From NCBI RefSeq assembly GCF_030247195.1, contig NC_080671.1, positions 100,985,845-101,049,844 on the forward strand: a DNA stretch of 64,000 bases, given 5' to 3'. The notes beneath the pieces were generated by a model. The model ran no database searches, was not told where the DNA came from, and saw only the letters and a program-made list of their open reading frames with translations. Below, one piece after another: positions 41,801-50,818 of the stretch. Positions within the stretch are counted from its first letter, which is position 1, and each line of letters opens with the position of its first letter. Source of the DNA: Topomyia yanbarensis (lineage: Eukaryota; Arthropoda; Insecta; Diptera; Culicidae). The translations under genes were made by a program, and so were the position numbers.

Positions 41801-42550
41801 AATATTGATTGAATTCGTACGGCCTAATTCACTGTTAATTGAAACAACGATTGGCAAATGATCGCTACCGTGAGGATCAGGTACAACCTTCCACGTGTAA
41901 TCTAACCGAAGTGATGTCGAGCACAGAAATAGATCTAATGCACTTGAACGTGCAGGAGGTCTGGGGATGCGTGTTGTTTCGCCAGTATTTAAAACTGTCA
42001 TATTAAATTCGTCACAAACATTGTATATCAAAGAGGATCGATTATCATTGTAGAGGGAACCCCACAATACTCCGTGCGAGTTGAAGTCTCCCAGAATCAG
42101 ACGCGGAGCACCCATGGATTCCACTACCTCAAAAATCTGACGTTGTCCAATTTGAGCTTTGGGAGGTATGTATATAGAAGCGATAGACATGTCTTTGCCT
42201 TTAATGTTCGTTTGGACAGCTACAGCCTCAATGCCCGCAAACAAGGGGGTGTTAATTCTATAGAAAGAATAGCACTTTTTAATTCCTAGAAGCACTCCTC
42301 CATACGGGGTGTCTCGGTCTAGGCGAATAATGTTGAAATCATTTAAGTTGAAATTAATGTTTGAGGTAAGCCATGTTTCACATAGAGCAAAAGCATCGCA
42401 TTTTAAATTATGCAGTAAAATTTTTAAGGAATCAATTTTTGGTATGATACTTCTGCAATTCCACTGTAAAACAGTGATGGAGTCTTTCACCTTAGGAGTT
42501 GAATTAACCATTGAAAGATATAATTGCTGCAAAGATGGGCCATTGAGCAA
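38862..42550 (-). pseudogene. LINE B ORF2 (endonuclease, RT and RNase H) with several frameshifts
   Basis: Pieces in order: 41531-42550 carries the endonuclease (LQWNCRSI, LGDFNSHG, HGSDHLPI); 41167-41508 continues the linker (SSYWRRFVDGLSRETSMSTL); 40791-41222 carries the RT fingers and KPGKPASDHNSYRPIAML; 40673-41026 carries VFLDIKGAFDSV (motif A); and 38862-40727 has GLPQGSCLSP, QLADDGVV, RNase H (FYTDGSRISEAGIF, WLPAHCSIAGNEKAD) and the Cys/His tail. Breaks occur near 41520, 41210, 40860 and 40735. The last 621 codons are open, showing that decay is moderate. It cannot make a functional protein. Confidence 0.92.
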
Positions 42551-43795
42551 TCAGCTGCTCTAAAAATGTTCTAATTGTTGGGAGGAAAGCTGAAAGTATA
42601 CTCTTTAGTGGTTCAGAAATATTGAATGCTTTAAAAATCCAATCAACAATTTCAGAAAATTTCAATAATCCTACCCCCGGCTGAGGCTCAGAGGAAGTCG
42701 AAATTTTATTATTTCTAGTAATGGGGTTCTGTTTGGATTGTACGTTCCCAAAACCGGGCGGAATTGATTTCGGTTTTGAATCGGAATTTTTCGGTTTTGA
42801 GCGCAGTTTATCTATTGGTGGAGAAATTTTAAGGCCCTTTCTTGGCAGCTTGGGAAAAGAAGACTGTTTTCTTTTTCTGGAATTTCCGGGTAAAACAAAT
42901 GACGTACCTTCGCACGCTCCGTCAGAGTCAGACTGTTCCGAAAATAGATATGTGTAAGTGTTTTCTAAGAAGATGGGTTTAGGGGTAGGATTTTTCAACA
43001 TTTCTGCATAGGAGCGCTTAGACCTCTCCTTCAAGCATCGTTTAATTTTATCCTCGCGCAATTTATAAATGGGGCATGCAGGGAGCTCAGGCTAGTTTTC
43101 TTCGCACATTAAACATTTTTCTGAATTTTCATTGCATGTATCCTCTTGATGAGAACCCCCACATTTGCCACACCGTGCCTTATTGGAACAGTAAGTGGCT
43201 GTGTGGCCAAGCTGTTTACAGGGAGACGAATCTTATCGATAATGACATAGTTCGGCAGCACAGACCCAGCGAAAGTCACTCGAAACGAGTCAGACAGTCG
43301 ATAAACTTTTTTATCTCCTTCGTGTGATACTGAATGCAATTGCTTGCATTCAAGTATCTTTACGTCTTTATGTATGGTGTCTTTGAAACGACCAACCCCA
43401 TGCTTAATTAAGTCATCAACAGTCAAACTCGATTCTGTGATGACCCCATCAATTTCAATTTCCTTTGAAGGAATATACGCTCTATATTCACGCGTAAAAA
43501 GATCGCAGGAAGCAATTGCATTGGCTTGTTTGAGACTACCAACGACAATGCGTATTTTATCTTTATTAACTTTGACGATCTCTTTTACATCCGAGAATCG
43601 CGAAGTCAAATCTTTCGAAATTTGAATGATATTTAGCGCCTTTACTTTACGCCTAATAAATACAATCCATGGTCCCGTTGACGACTCTGGGTAAATTTTA
43701 ATTCTAGTCGGGTTTACATTTTCAGCAGAATGCTTAGGGGGAGGATCTGTTACTCGTTCTCCCATCTCGTCATCCATTTTACCTAGCAAGAACAA
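42504..43795 (-). pseudogene. LINE B ORF1 (gag-like) with deletion at the first zinc knuckle
   Basis: The segment 43109-43795 gives the N-terminal region (ILECKQLHSVSHEG is the family hallmark), ending at LPNYVIIDKIRLPV. There the DNA skips the segment that encodes the first CCHC knuckle in copies A and C, near 43218, and changes frame; a knuckle-like Cys/His pattern follows out of frame at 43095-43200. The frame 42504-43061 (MREDKIKRCLKERSKRSYAE and the basic Ser-rich tail) is the C-terminus. The start MFLLGKMDDEMGE at 43795 may be two codon groups too long; MDDEMGERV fits the other copies better. Confidence 0.88.
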
Positions 43796-43949
43796 CTATC
43801 ACAAAAAGGAATGAAAAATATACGTGTTATCTGCTATCTCTTAGGTGACGAAGACACCGGTAGAACACACCTCATGTGTTACGTTGTAAACTCGGTGCCC
43901 GTTGTTTGACAATGTGACACTTGCTGTCCTTCTTCGTCGCGTTGCTTCT

Positions 43950-44400
43950 TCAGTAGAGAAATAGGCCTACCTGCAACACTTCAAAACTCTCTCCGGTTAA
44001 GCTGCTCGTCGGTATCACCACCACACGCGCGCTCTCTCCGTTTCCACCACCGCGATAGACAAATGTGGCTACCTGTGGCTTGCTGTGAAAATCCCACTGT
44101 CGATGCGGCACTTTTCGGTGCCACTTGTTTTCCTTATTCGTCGTACCACTTCTGCGGTAGACAAATAGAGCAAATGGGTCTACCAGTGACGCTTCCCCTC
44201 TCGTCGATTAGAATTGCCCGACGACACCAATACAATATATTTTTTCTGTGTGTACAGGCACGATCACTGTCGATTTCTGCCACCGCGGTAGGCAAATTCG
44301 TCTACCCGCGGTTTACTGACAAAACACCACTTGTCGAGGATACCGTTGACCACGCCTCCGACGTATCAACTGTCGACTCACACATAACAAACTAGTCTCT
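43950..44400 (-). repeat. Diverged quasi-repeats upstream of LINE B ORF1
   Basis: A plus-strand pattern (G)GTAGACAAAT...(G)TCTACC with a following CAGTG/TGCTG tail occurs at about 43953, 44053, 44153 and 44287, spaced 100-134 bp. It lies where the 5' UTR/promoter of LINE B should be; tandem promoter monomers are known in some LINEs. Copies A and C have 300-nt 5' UTRs without such repeats. Confidence 0.5.
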
Positions 44401-44480
44401 CTCTCTCCCACAAAAACGCATACAACGTCTCGCACTCCGTCACTCTCTCGAGAACAAAACCTTCCACCTGGAGGCACAAC

Positions 44481-45235
44481 CGTCTCGGCCGGTTGCAAAA
44501 ACTGTTATGAAGTCACATTATTATTGGCAAGGAAACGGCGAAATAATATTCTCAACAAACGGTCCTTATTAGGACCACAAACTCGTTCTCAGAAGAATTA
44601 CAATTGAAATTTCCATTTCGTGCTTTGGAAAATAACTTCCCTCCTATCGGGTTAGTTATTTTCTATAATAATATCCGAAAAATGTGCGATACAACAAATA
44701 AACTGACCAATTGGACGGAAGCAAGAAAATACCTACAAAAATTTGAATCAGAAAAGTGACATTGACGGAAAAATGCTCCGATCGTTTCTAAGTGTTTGAC
44801 AACTGAAGTTGCCGATTTGTTTTCCAACGTCAATTTTTTGCGCGGTGCTGTACAGAACAAACAGTTTTTTTTAGCGATTTGGATCGACTGCGTTTACTAG
44901 CATCTATATGCTAAAGAAAGCATGGCGACAATTGTGAAGCTTAAAAAGAATCATTGTAAAATGTACAATACACGATTTTATGTTGTTACCTCCTCTAAAA
45001 CCACTTCAAAACACTCCCACCTGTCATACCAGTACATTGTCTGCTTGTTGAAATCATATGAAATTATTGACCTGTATTCAATGCGGAGAACTCGGTAATA
45101 AAATTGTTCTACTGAATAGATTAACGAACGGGATCCCCAGGAAAATTTCGCTGAGCCCGGTGAATCGAACTTAATGCGTAAAATTTAGCCATTTGAAAGA
45201 GATACAAGCAGAATTTTAAGAATATGATCATCGCT
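44481..45235. other. No gene recognised
   Basis: AT-rich spacer between LINE B and the histone debris. Confidence 0.4.
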
Positions 45236-45334
45236 GTTATGTCCCGGACATTACCTGCCCCTAGTTTGTCGCTAAGCGTGTTCATTTCTATACGCTAGGA
45301 AAAAAAGATGGGTGGATAATGTCAGAGACATAAC
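45236..45334. mobile_element. About 100-bp palindromic repeat; half copies at 48350 and 56370
   Basis: GTTATGTCCCGGACATTACC at the left end pairs with the reverse complement of the right end (GTTATGTCTCTGACATTATC). One arm recurs at about 48352-48388 (ACTCCGGTTATGTCCTAGAC...) and, diverged, at 56368-56410. Two of these copies bracket the histone debris. Confidence 0.5.
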
Positions 45335-45559
45335 CGGAGTGAAGTAGAATACACTTTAGACCGGTAAATTCTGCTCTGGAATAAGCAATTTCTATGCGAC
45401 TTTGTCGACTTTAGCACATTCATAGTTTATTTGGAGTATTTTTGGAATTATCAAGTTGACAATTTGCAACATTCTTTGAAAATATTGTTGAACTTTTATG
45501 AATGAAGGCACGCAAACGAGCGTTTGACCGTCGTCCTACTACCAGCATCAGAGAAGTAG

Positions 45560-45712
<153 letters not shown>

Positions 45713-46034
45713 TAGCTATAAAGCCCCAAACAACGAATTATGTTCGGCACTATGCTCGATATTCAAGCATTCCACACGACGTTTTGCATCTTGTGGGATG
45801 ATTTAATAATTTAATTTAATTGACATTTTGTAACTAAATACAGCTTCTAATCATTCGGTTCAAAATCAATGTTTTGCCTTTCATGGCAGTGATGCTGGCT
45901 GTACAGAGACGTCGTCCTTGACAGGGGGCTGGTTGGCAACGAAGGCCGTGTAAAAGTGCCCCAGTCACGGTTGGCGTTAGGAAGCCTCATCACTACTGAA
46001 CAGAAACTGTCGCCCTGCGAGAAATTCACAGCTA

Positions 46035-46102
46035 TCAGCAATCGAGCAGGCCTAAATTGTGACCCAAAATAAACCACAAACCAACAAGTTCTTTTCAGGA
46101 CC
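46035..46102 (+). pseudogene. Histone 3' end stem-loop (46087-46102), possible H2A remnant upstream
   Basis: AGTTCTTTTCAGGACC has the 6-bp stem/UUUC-loop form of the histone mRNA 3' processing signal, with one weak pair and one G-U pair, and is preceded by ACCAACA. Upstream at about 46042 the words SNRAGL appear in one frame, matching part of H2A, but over only six residues; I treat the H2A label as weak. The stem-loop is bound by SLBP in functional genes. Confidence 0.55.
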
Positions 46103-46769
46103 AGCCAATTATATTCCAGTAAGATATAAATGAAATTTTCGTTTTCCATTACCTTACAACCTCTTTCCTCCCGGCTTGAATTACTATCAATCTTGATGAT
46201 GCTGTGCGGCGGGGCACAGGCAGTTTCCATTATAGTGGAAAATTTAGGTCTGCGCGTTTTTCCCAAAAGTTTTTTAGCTGTGCTGTTTTCAAGGAAGTTG
46301 TAGTTGAATTCAAAATAAAATAGTTTACTAAGAGGTGGACCTTCCAACGAAAACTAGTCTGGCTCGCTTAGAATCGAATTGTATGGACCAACCACTGCTT
46401 TCACAAAATCCGTTATTTTCAGTAATTGTACATTCTACAGAATTAGTCACAACTATTTCCAATCAGCGCAAAAATCGAAGGTTTTCATTCAATACAACAG
46501 CAGATTTTCACGTTTGAAAAAACAGGCAGCATTCTGGCCGAAAATTTTGAAACGGAGCACCTATATCGAAACGCTAGAAAACGTTCGATTTGTGTAAATT
46601 GAATCATTACACTAAACTGTCTATAAATCACAAATAACTTTTGATTTTGTGCCATTCTCGTGAAAGCGACGGTATTGTTCACAAGTGGCTCACTTACCAT
46701 CCAACGCTCTTGACAAGCTGATGCTTGTAATAACAAAACTTCAATTTCATTCTTTGTCGATAAATTGAT

Positions 46770-46785
46770 GGCCTTGAAAAGGGCC
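46770..46785 (-). other. Degenerate histone 3' stem-loop of the H2B remnant
   Basis: On the minus strand GGCCCTTTTCAAGGCC, 25 nt after the H2B stop codon. The loop is conserved and one stem pair is lost relative to GGCCCTTTTCAGGGCC at 47376. Confidence 0.75.
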
Positions 46786-46809
46786 TTTTGTTTGGGCAGT
46801 GTTCGAAAT

Positions 46810-46923
46810 TTACTTGGAGCTGGTGTATATGGTAACAGTTTTGGTTCCATCGAAGACGGCGTGCTTGGCCAACTCTTCTGACAGCAGCAAACGGACGGCG
46901 GTTTGAATTTTGCGGGCGATGCT
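46810..46923 (-). pseudogene. Histone H2B C-terminal fragment
   Basis: The minus strand reads [14 protein letters not shown], then SEELAKHAV and finally YTSSK with a stop at 46810-46812: the last 37 codons of H2B (alpha-3 end, alpha-C helix and the C-terminal tail). It differs from the usual sequence at several positions (for example P to S and TK to TI near the end). Only about 60 nt separate it from a TATA box, so most of the H2B body was deleted and the promoter joined to the C-terminus. Its 3' stem-loop follows at 46770-46785. Confidence 0.88.
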
Positions 46924-46985
46924 GCAAACGAACTGCTATATGCTGATGCTGGAAACGAACTGAGCGTGAGCAACAGCATGCTGAG

Positions 46986-46993
46986 TTTTTATA
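46986..46993 (-). promoter_or_regulatory. TATA box of the H2B remnant
   Basis: TATAAAAA on the minus strand, followed by ACTCAGCATGC and, some 60 nt on, by the H2B C-terminal codons. Spacing to the likely start site (about 30 nt) is normal for histone promoters. Confidence 0.6.
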
Positions 46994-47351
46994 CCTGACT
47001 ACAGTACAATGTAAGCTCGTCCTTTTTTGTGTTGTCCTCAATATGTGTTCTTCGTAGCTCCACACCTTTGTTGGTCGACCACATATTTTTGATAAAGAAC
47101 AAAATTGAAATTGTGTTTCCACTACGGAGATTATCGAACACTCAGGGTAAAGAGAGTAATGTAATAGGCACCTTGGTAAAATGTTTGAGAATTGAAACCT
47201 TTTTTGAATGCGCCTAGTAAAAATGTTTTCCACTTCACTCCAGTTTGTTTTTGACCATATTTGCAATTTGCGTACTGAAATAAATCATAATTTAGGGTTT
47301 AACATAAATTGCTCTCCAGGGAAAAACAGTCCATGAAACAGAAAATGCAAA

Positions 47352-47391
47352 CTTATTCTTTGAAATGATTTTGGTGGCCCTGAAAAGGGCC
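47352..47391 (-). other. Perfect histone 3' stem-loop and downstream element (H4 remnant)
   Basis: On the minus strand GGCCCTTTTCAGGGCC (47391-47376) is followed by ACCAAAATCATTTC and CAAAGAATAAG, a good match to the purine-rich histone downstream element that pairs with U7 snRNA. It lies 34 nt beyond the H4 stop. Confidence 0.9.
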
Positions 47392-47424
47392 TTTTTTATA
47401 ATGACACAAGTGAGTTCTACCTTT

Positions 47425-47672
47425 TCAACTTCCAAATCCATACAAAGTGCGTCCCTGCCGCTTCAGAGTATAGACGACATTCATTGCCGTTTTGCGCTTG
47501 GCGTGTTCAGTGTAGGTCACGGCATCTCGGATGACATTTTCTTGCACACCATCAGCACTCGTAGATTAAATCGAAGATGCATTTTACACCACCACGACGA
47601 GCCAGACGCCGAATGGCAGATTTGGTGATTCCCTGCATTTTATCACGAAGAACCTTGCGATGACGCTTGGTA
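47425..47672 (-). pseudogene. Histone H4 pseudogene, N-terminus lost
   Basis: Minus-strand segments [20 protein letters not shown] and [10 protein letters not shown], then IFDLIYE, then after a frameshift [17 protein letters not shown] and [12 protein letters not shown] with a stop at 47425. H4 residues about 1-15 are missing, a stretch around TRGVLKVFL is partly deleted (frame lost), two codons (VT) are missing at KRKT(VT)A, and G41/K31-type positions are changed. Upstream on this strand a TATA box lies at 47773-47783. This is one of the longest of the histone pieces and was probably divergent from an H3 gene, as usual in insect repeats. Confidence 0.93.
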
Positions 47673-47772
47673 CGGGAACGCAAACATGATACCGCTCATT
47701 GTACCGTCCGGACGAGCATGTTGCTCGTGTGGTAAGCGAGCACCCACTGATACAAAACAAGCTCGCGTGACC

Positions 47773-47783
47773 TGTATATATAA
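47773..47783 (-). promoter_or_regulatory. TATA box of the H4 remnant
   Basis: TTATATATACA on the minus strand, followed within 100 nt by the H4 coding remnant; the in-between bases contain a CACACGAGCAACATG-like leader. A promoter role is inferred from position. Confidence 0.5.
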
Positions 47784-47936
47784 CATTCCCGTATGTAATG
47801 AAACGCTTACATGCTCCTTTTTGACGGCTCTGCGTGGGATATGCTGGCAAATTGCGTATTTTCCTCGCTGTTTCCGAAGGATTTTCTGAAAATCCTTGTT
47901 TTGGTTTATTTATAGTACTCGCAGTAATTCCAAAAT

Positions 47937-48103
47937 TTAATACGAAATACGTGCACAAATTTCCGATCAGATAGTGCAAAAATATTGCGATTTCGTCCAG
48001 TAGAACGGAAGATATTTGCATTTCAAATCTGGGAAAATTTCTCAACTGAAATTTTTGAAACGGGATATTGAAACGTTAGAAGTATTCTACTTCAAAAATC
48101 CGA
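47937..48103 (-). repeat. Dispersed repeat, inverted partner at 29313-29478
   Basis: The region matches the reverse complement of 29313-29478 with several small gaps. Here it separates the H4 remnant promoter from the orphan stem-loop at 48236 and may be what disrupted the neighbouring histone gene. Confidence 0.6.
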
Positions 48104-48235
48104 TGGTTGTTTCGAGAGATTTTAACATTGATAATTCAAAGCAAGAAAATATGACATTTGTTCGTTTCATGAATGAATGTTTCAACGAGCTTAGAATCCA
48201 GCGCATCCCGTATCAACGCAGACGCCAACAACAAA

Positions 48236-48262
48236 GGTTCTTTTCAGAACCACCATAATTAT
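48236..48262 (+). other. Orphan histone 3' stem-loop
   Basis: GGTTCTTTTCAGAACC is a perfect 6-bp stem with the UUUC loop, followed by ACCATAATTATTATAAAGAATAAC, resembling the downstream element. No recognisable histone codons precede it; the gene body has been lost. Confidence 0.85.
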
Positions 48263-48579
48263 TATAAAGAATAACTTGAAACATTCCCACATATTTCATT
48301 TAGTATCATTCGATTTGAATTACAAGTCAAACGAGTAGTCACGACACTCCGGTTATGTCCTAGACATTACCCACCCATCTTTTTTTACATATGGGAGAGG
48401 GGGAGTAAGTAGAACGTTACGTCATATGTTTTTTCCAAAGAAAAAAAAATGTTTCGAAGAATTTGTTACGTAATAGGGAGGGCAAATTTGTATAGGCAAA
48501 TTTGTGACAATGTGTTACATGGGAGGAGGGGGAATCAATTTTAGGCAATTTTAGCGTTACATAATTTATGAATGGTCCC

Positions 48580-49503
48580 TTACCTACAACATCATTATCA
48601 CGTAATTATCACTATCACAACATCAAGTTTAGTTTTCATTTTGATATTAGACTTTATTCGGGTAATCAATCAATAAACAAATTCAACCCGCCACATTTAC
48701 AACAACCTGTTGATACAGTGTTAATTATCCTATGGAGTTCTTGAATTTATTTAATCCATCCGGAATACCACCACATCAATTGTTTTTGAAACTCAGTTCA
48801 CCAATTATACTGCTGCGAAACATTGATCCGTAGAAATCGTGCAACGGAATTAGACTGTGAATGAAAAATTAATGCCAAATTAATGCCCTTGGCGGAGCCT
48901 TTGATGTTTACTTTGTCATTATTTTTCAATTTCGAACAGTAATTTATATTGTATTTACACGGAAATGGCACGCTTATCCTGATTTATTCTATCACTTATC
49001 CTCACTTCGTTTAAAAAACAGAGCAAGATTTCAGTGCTCTCCTAAAGCGGGGGCCACCCCAGCACACTATGGACCCGCGTCGAACAGGGCCGGCGGAAAG
49101 CGTGGGTAGTATGGGTAGTACTACCCACTCGAAAATAACCGAGTGTGTAATTACCTCCTCGAAATTTTGAACCATTTCAAAAAATTTAGATGTGCAACGC
49201 GTGTATCTCGCACTACACACATTTGAAAATATCGATGTACTACAATTCCATTTGCATAAACGAACGTGATTTAATGTGAATGTAATATAAGCGTGTGCTT
49301 TGCGAAAAGGGAAAAAATGCTTACTAATGGACCCCTCACCCCATGCTTTCTACCCACTCTGGTGTAAAGTGTTTCGCCGCCCCTGGCGTTGGAATAATTA
49401 AATTGTTGAAAGTTGCGGCATTTGTCAACGCTAACAGAATTGTCAGCGAATGTGCCACGGTGAATATTAAGCTAAGTGTCTAACCGGTAAGTAATGTATA
49501 TTA
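48580..49503 (+). repeat. 600-bp duplicated segment, copy 2, carrying a hAT MITE
   Basis: Matches 28442-29042 from TACCTACAACATC to GTAAGTAATGTATATTA, with the 301-bp MITE at 49085-49385 and a small extra segment near 48872-48890. The ATG of the possible short exon in copy 1 is ATT here and a TAA replaces a sense codon before the GTAAGT. It begins with the truncated CGGGTA end of the TA-type MITE. Confidence 0.8.
49085..49385. mobile_element. 301-bp hAT-type MITE with in-window empty site
   Basis: Ends CAGGGCCGGCGGAAAG and (complement of right end) CAGGGGCGGCGAAAC, flanked by GCGTCGAA (49077-49084) and GCGTTGGA (49386-49393). The paralogous segment at 28.9 kb has a single GCGTTGGA with no element, which proves insertion and an 8-bp duplication; the left copy has since changed at two positions. 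The CAGGG(G)CGGCG-type terminus is common among insect hAT MITEs. Confidence 0.92.
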
Positions 49504-49750
49504 CAATGTCCCTGGAAAAAAATTCAGGTTGAAAGGTTTAGAGAATTTCACACTGGTATGTGAATGCAACAAAAGCTGACGCTAGGTATTTGAAGGCGAC
49601 GAACGGTGGATTGTTCCCGGCGACTGTACGTACAACTCGGTTTACTGAGCAGATAATTTTTATTGCAAACCCGATTTCAACTAAATTTCGCTCGTGTTTG
49701 ATTGTCGCTCATTTCATGTAAATTCCAGCCGCGAAACTTGAACTGTATGT
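49504..49750. other. No gene recognised
   Basis: A spacer before LINE C; the phrase GACGCTAGGTATTTGAAGGCGACG near 49577 resembles GACGCTGGATGCTTAAAAGCAACA at 56067, just past the other end of the LINE. Confidence 0.4.
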
Positions 49751-49764
49751 ATGTGAAATAAGTT
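49751..49764 (+). repeat. LINE C target-site duplication, left copy
   Basis: ATGTGAAATAAGTT, repeated at 56053-56066. The T-run that follows is the complement of the element's poly-A tail. Confidence 0.9.
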
Positions 49765-50175
49765 TTTTTTTTTCAATTTGTTTATTTGATAAGGCACGTA
49801 TGCGTTAGCTTAAAGGTGCCATTTTTTCATTGTTTTACATTTTGAATTTCTTAAAACTAGGGGGTTACACATTTAAATATTATTTTGTTTTATATAATGA
49901 AACTAAAAAAAAACTTTACAGCTAACTTATACATATAAAAGAGGGTATAATATAATATTCGTAAGATTAGGGGGACGGGTCATTTTGTGTGTTCTTTGTA
50001 TAGTAATTCACTTTATGATTTTTAGAAGGGAGATTGTAGGAGAAATTAATTATTAACTAAGCGGAACATTTTACAAGCTTATTAACTAGAAGTAACTAGA
50101 AAGAGTGGTTCAAGATTAAGGGGAATTAATTAGGGCTATTTTAAAGTATTGGTACTGTTGGGCATTTCTTAACGA

Positions 50176-50573
50176 GATTAAATATTGATCAACTAAAACT
50201 AAGCACTTAAGTTTTGGGAATATATTCAAGGGGAGAAGGGGGTGAAGTCATACATCTGTGTATCAGAGACATGGGAGGGAGAACGGACAAGGCTGAAGGG
50301 GGGGTAGGGGTGAGATATAAACTTTCAGTTTCCGGCATCAGAAATTAACGGCCAGGATTACAGATTCGAACGGATTGATCAACTAACACTAGAAGATAGG
50401 GGGGTACATAAGTTTTGGGAAGATATTCAAGGGGAGAAGCGGTGAAGTCATACATCTGTGTATCAGAGACATGGGAGAGAGGGTGGACAAGGCTGAACGG
50501 GGGGGGATATAAACTTTCAGTTTCCGGCATCAGGAATCAACGACCAGGATTACAAATTCGAACGGATGTATCA
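50176..50573 (-). repeat. 200-bp tandem duplication in the LINE C 3' UTR
   Basis: Two copies start TTGATCAACTAA(A/C)ACTA (about 50175 and 50375) and share AAGTTTTGGGAA, GAAGTCATACATCTGTGTAT and ACTTTCAGTTTCCGGCATCA. The period is about 200 bp and the copies have several small differences and a variable G run. Confidence 0.85.
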
Positions 50574-50818
50574 AGTATTGGGACGCCGGGCGGTTTTCCT
50601 CGAGCCGGCAGGGGTTCCTCCAGACGATTTCGTAGTACGGCTCAGATACGGATCGGGAACACACCGCGCTGCGTGTGTGATGTTGTACTGTAGATCTCGT
50701 GTTGTTGGTTCATTCGACAGATGTTTTGTCTCGTCTTGGAGTCGTATCAAACCATCGTTGGGGTACGGTAGGCGGAAGAGGGCACTTCTGGGAATAATAA
50801 GAGAAAAGATAGGGGCAT

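Larger units (their letters stand above)
38610..44100 (-). mobile_element. LINE B: decayed relative of LINEs A and C
   Basis: The same ORF1-ORF2 plan as LINE A on the minus strand, with protein identity visibly lower than between A and C. The 3' end is probably at the T-run at 38611-38618; the 5' end lies somewhere between 44100 and 44480. ORF1 and ORF2 both have several frameshifts. The 3' UTR differs from A and C (no TTTGATAAGGCAC-like end), so B is a separate subfamily. No TSD could be assigned. Confidence 0.85.

Noticed and set aside
38610..44480. A TSD for LINE B (TTGCAAAA near 38595 and 44493)
   Set aside because: Only eight AT-rich bases match and neither lies exactly at a convincing element end.
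45847..46347. 166-codon minus-strand frame in the histone debris
   Set aside because: Not similar to any histone or other family I know; it overlaps a stem-loop that is on the other strand, so it is probably a chance frame.
46335..46979. Overlapping frames of 60-190 codons around the H2B remnant
   Set aside because: They are other-frame readings of the H2B fragment and its promoter.
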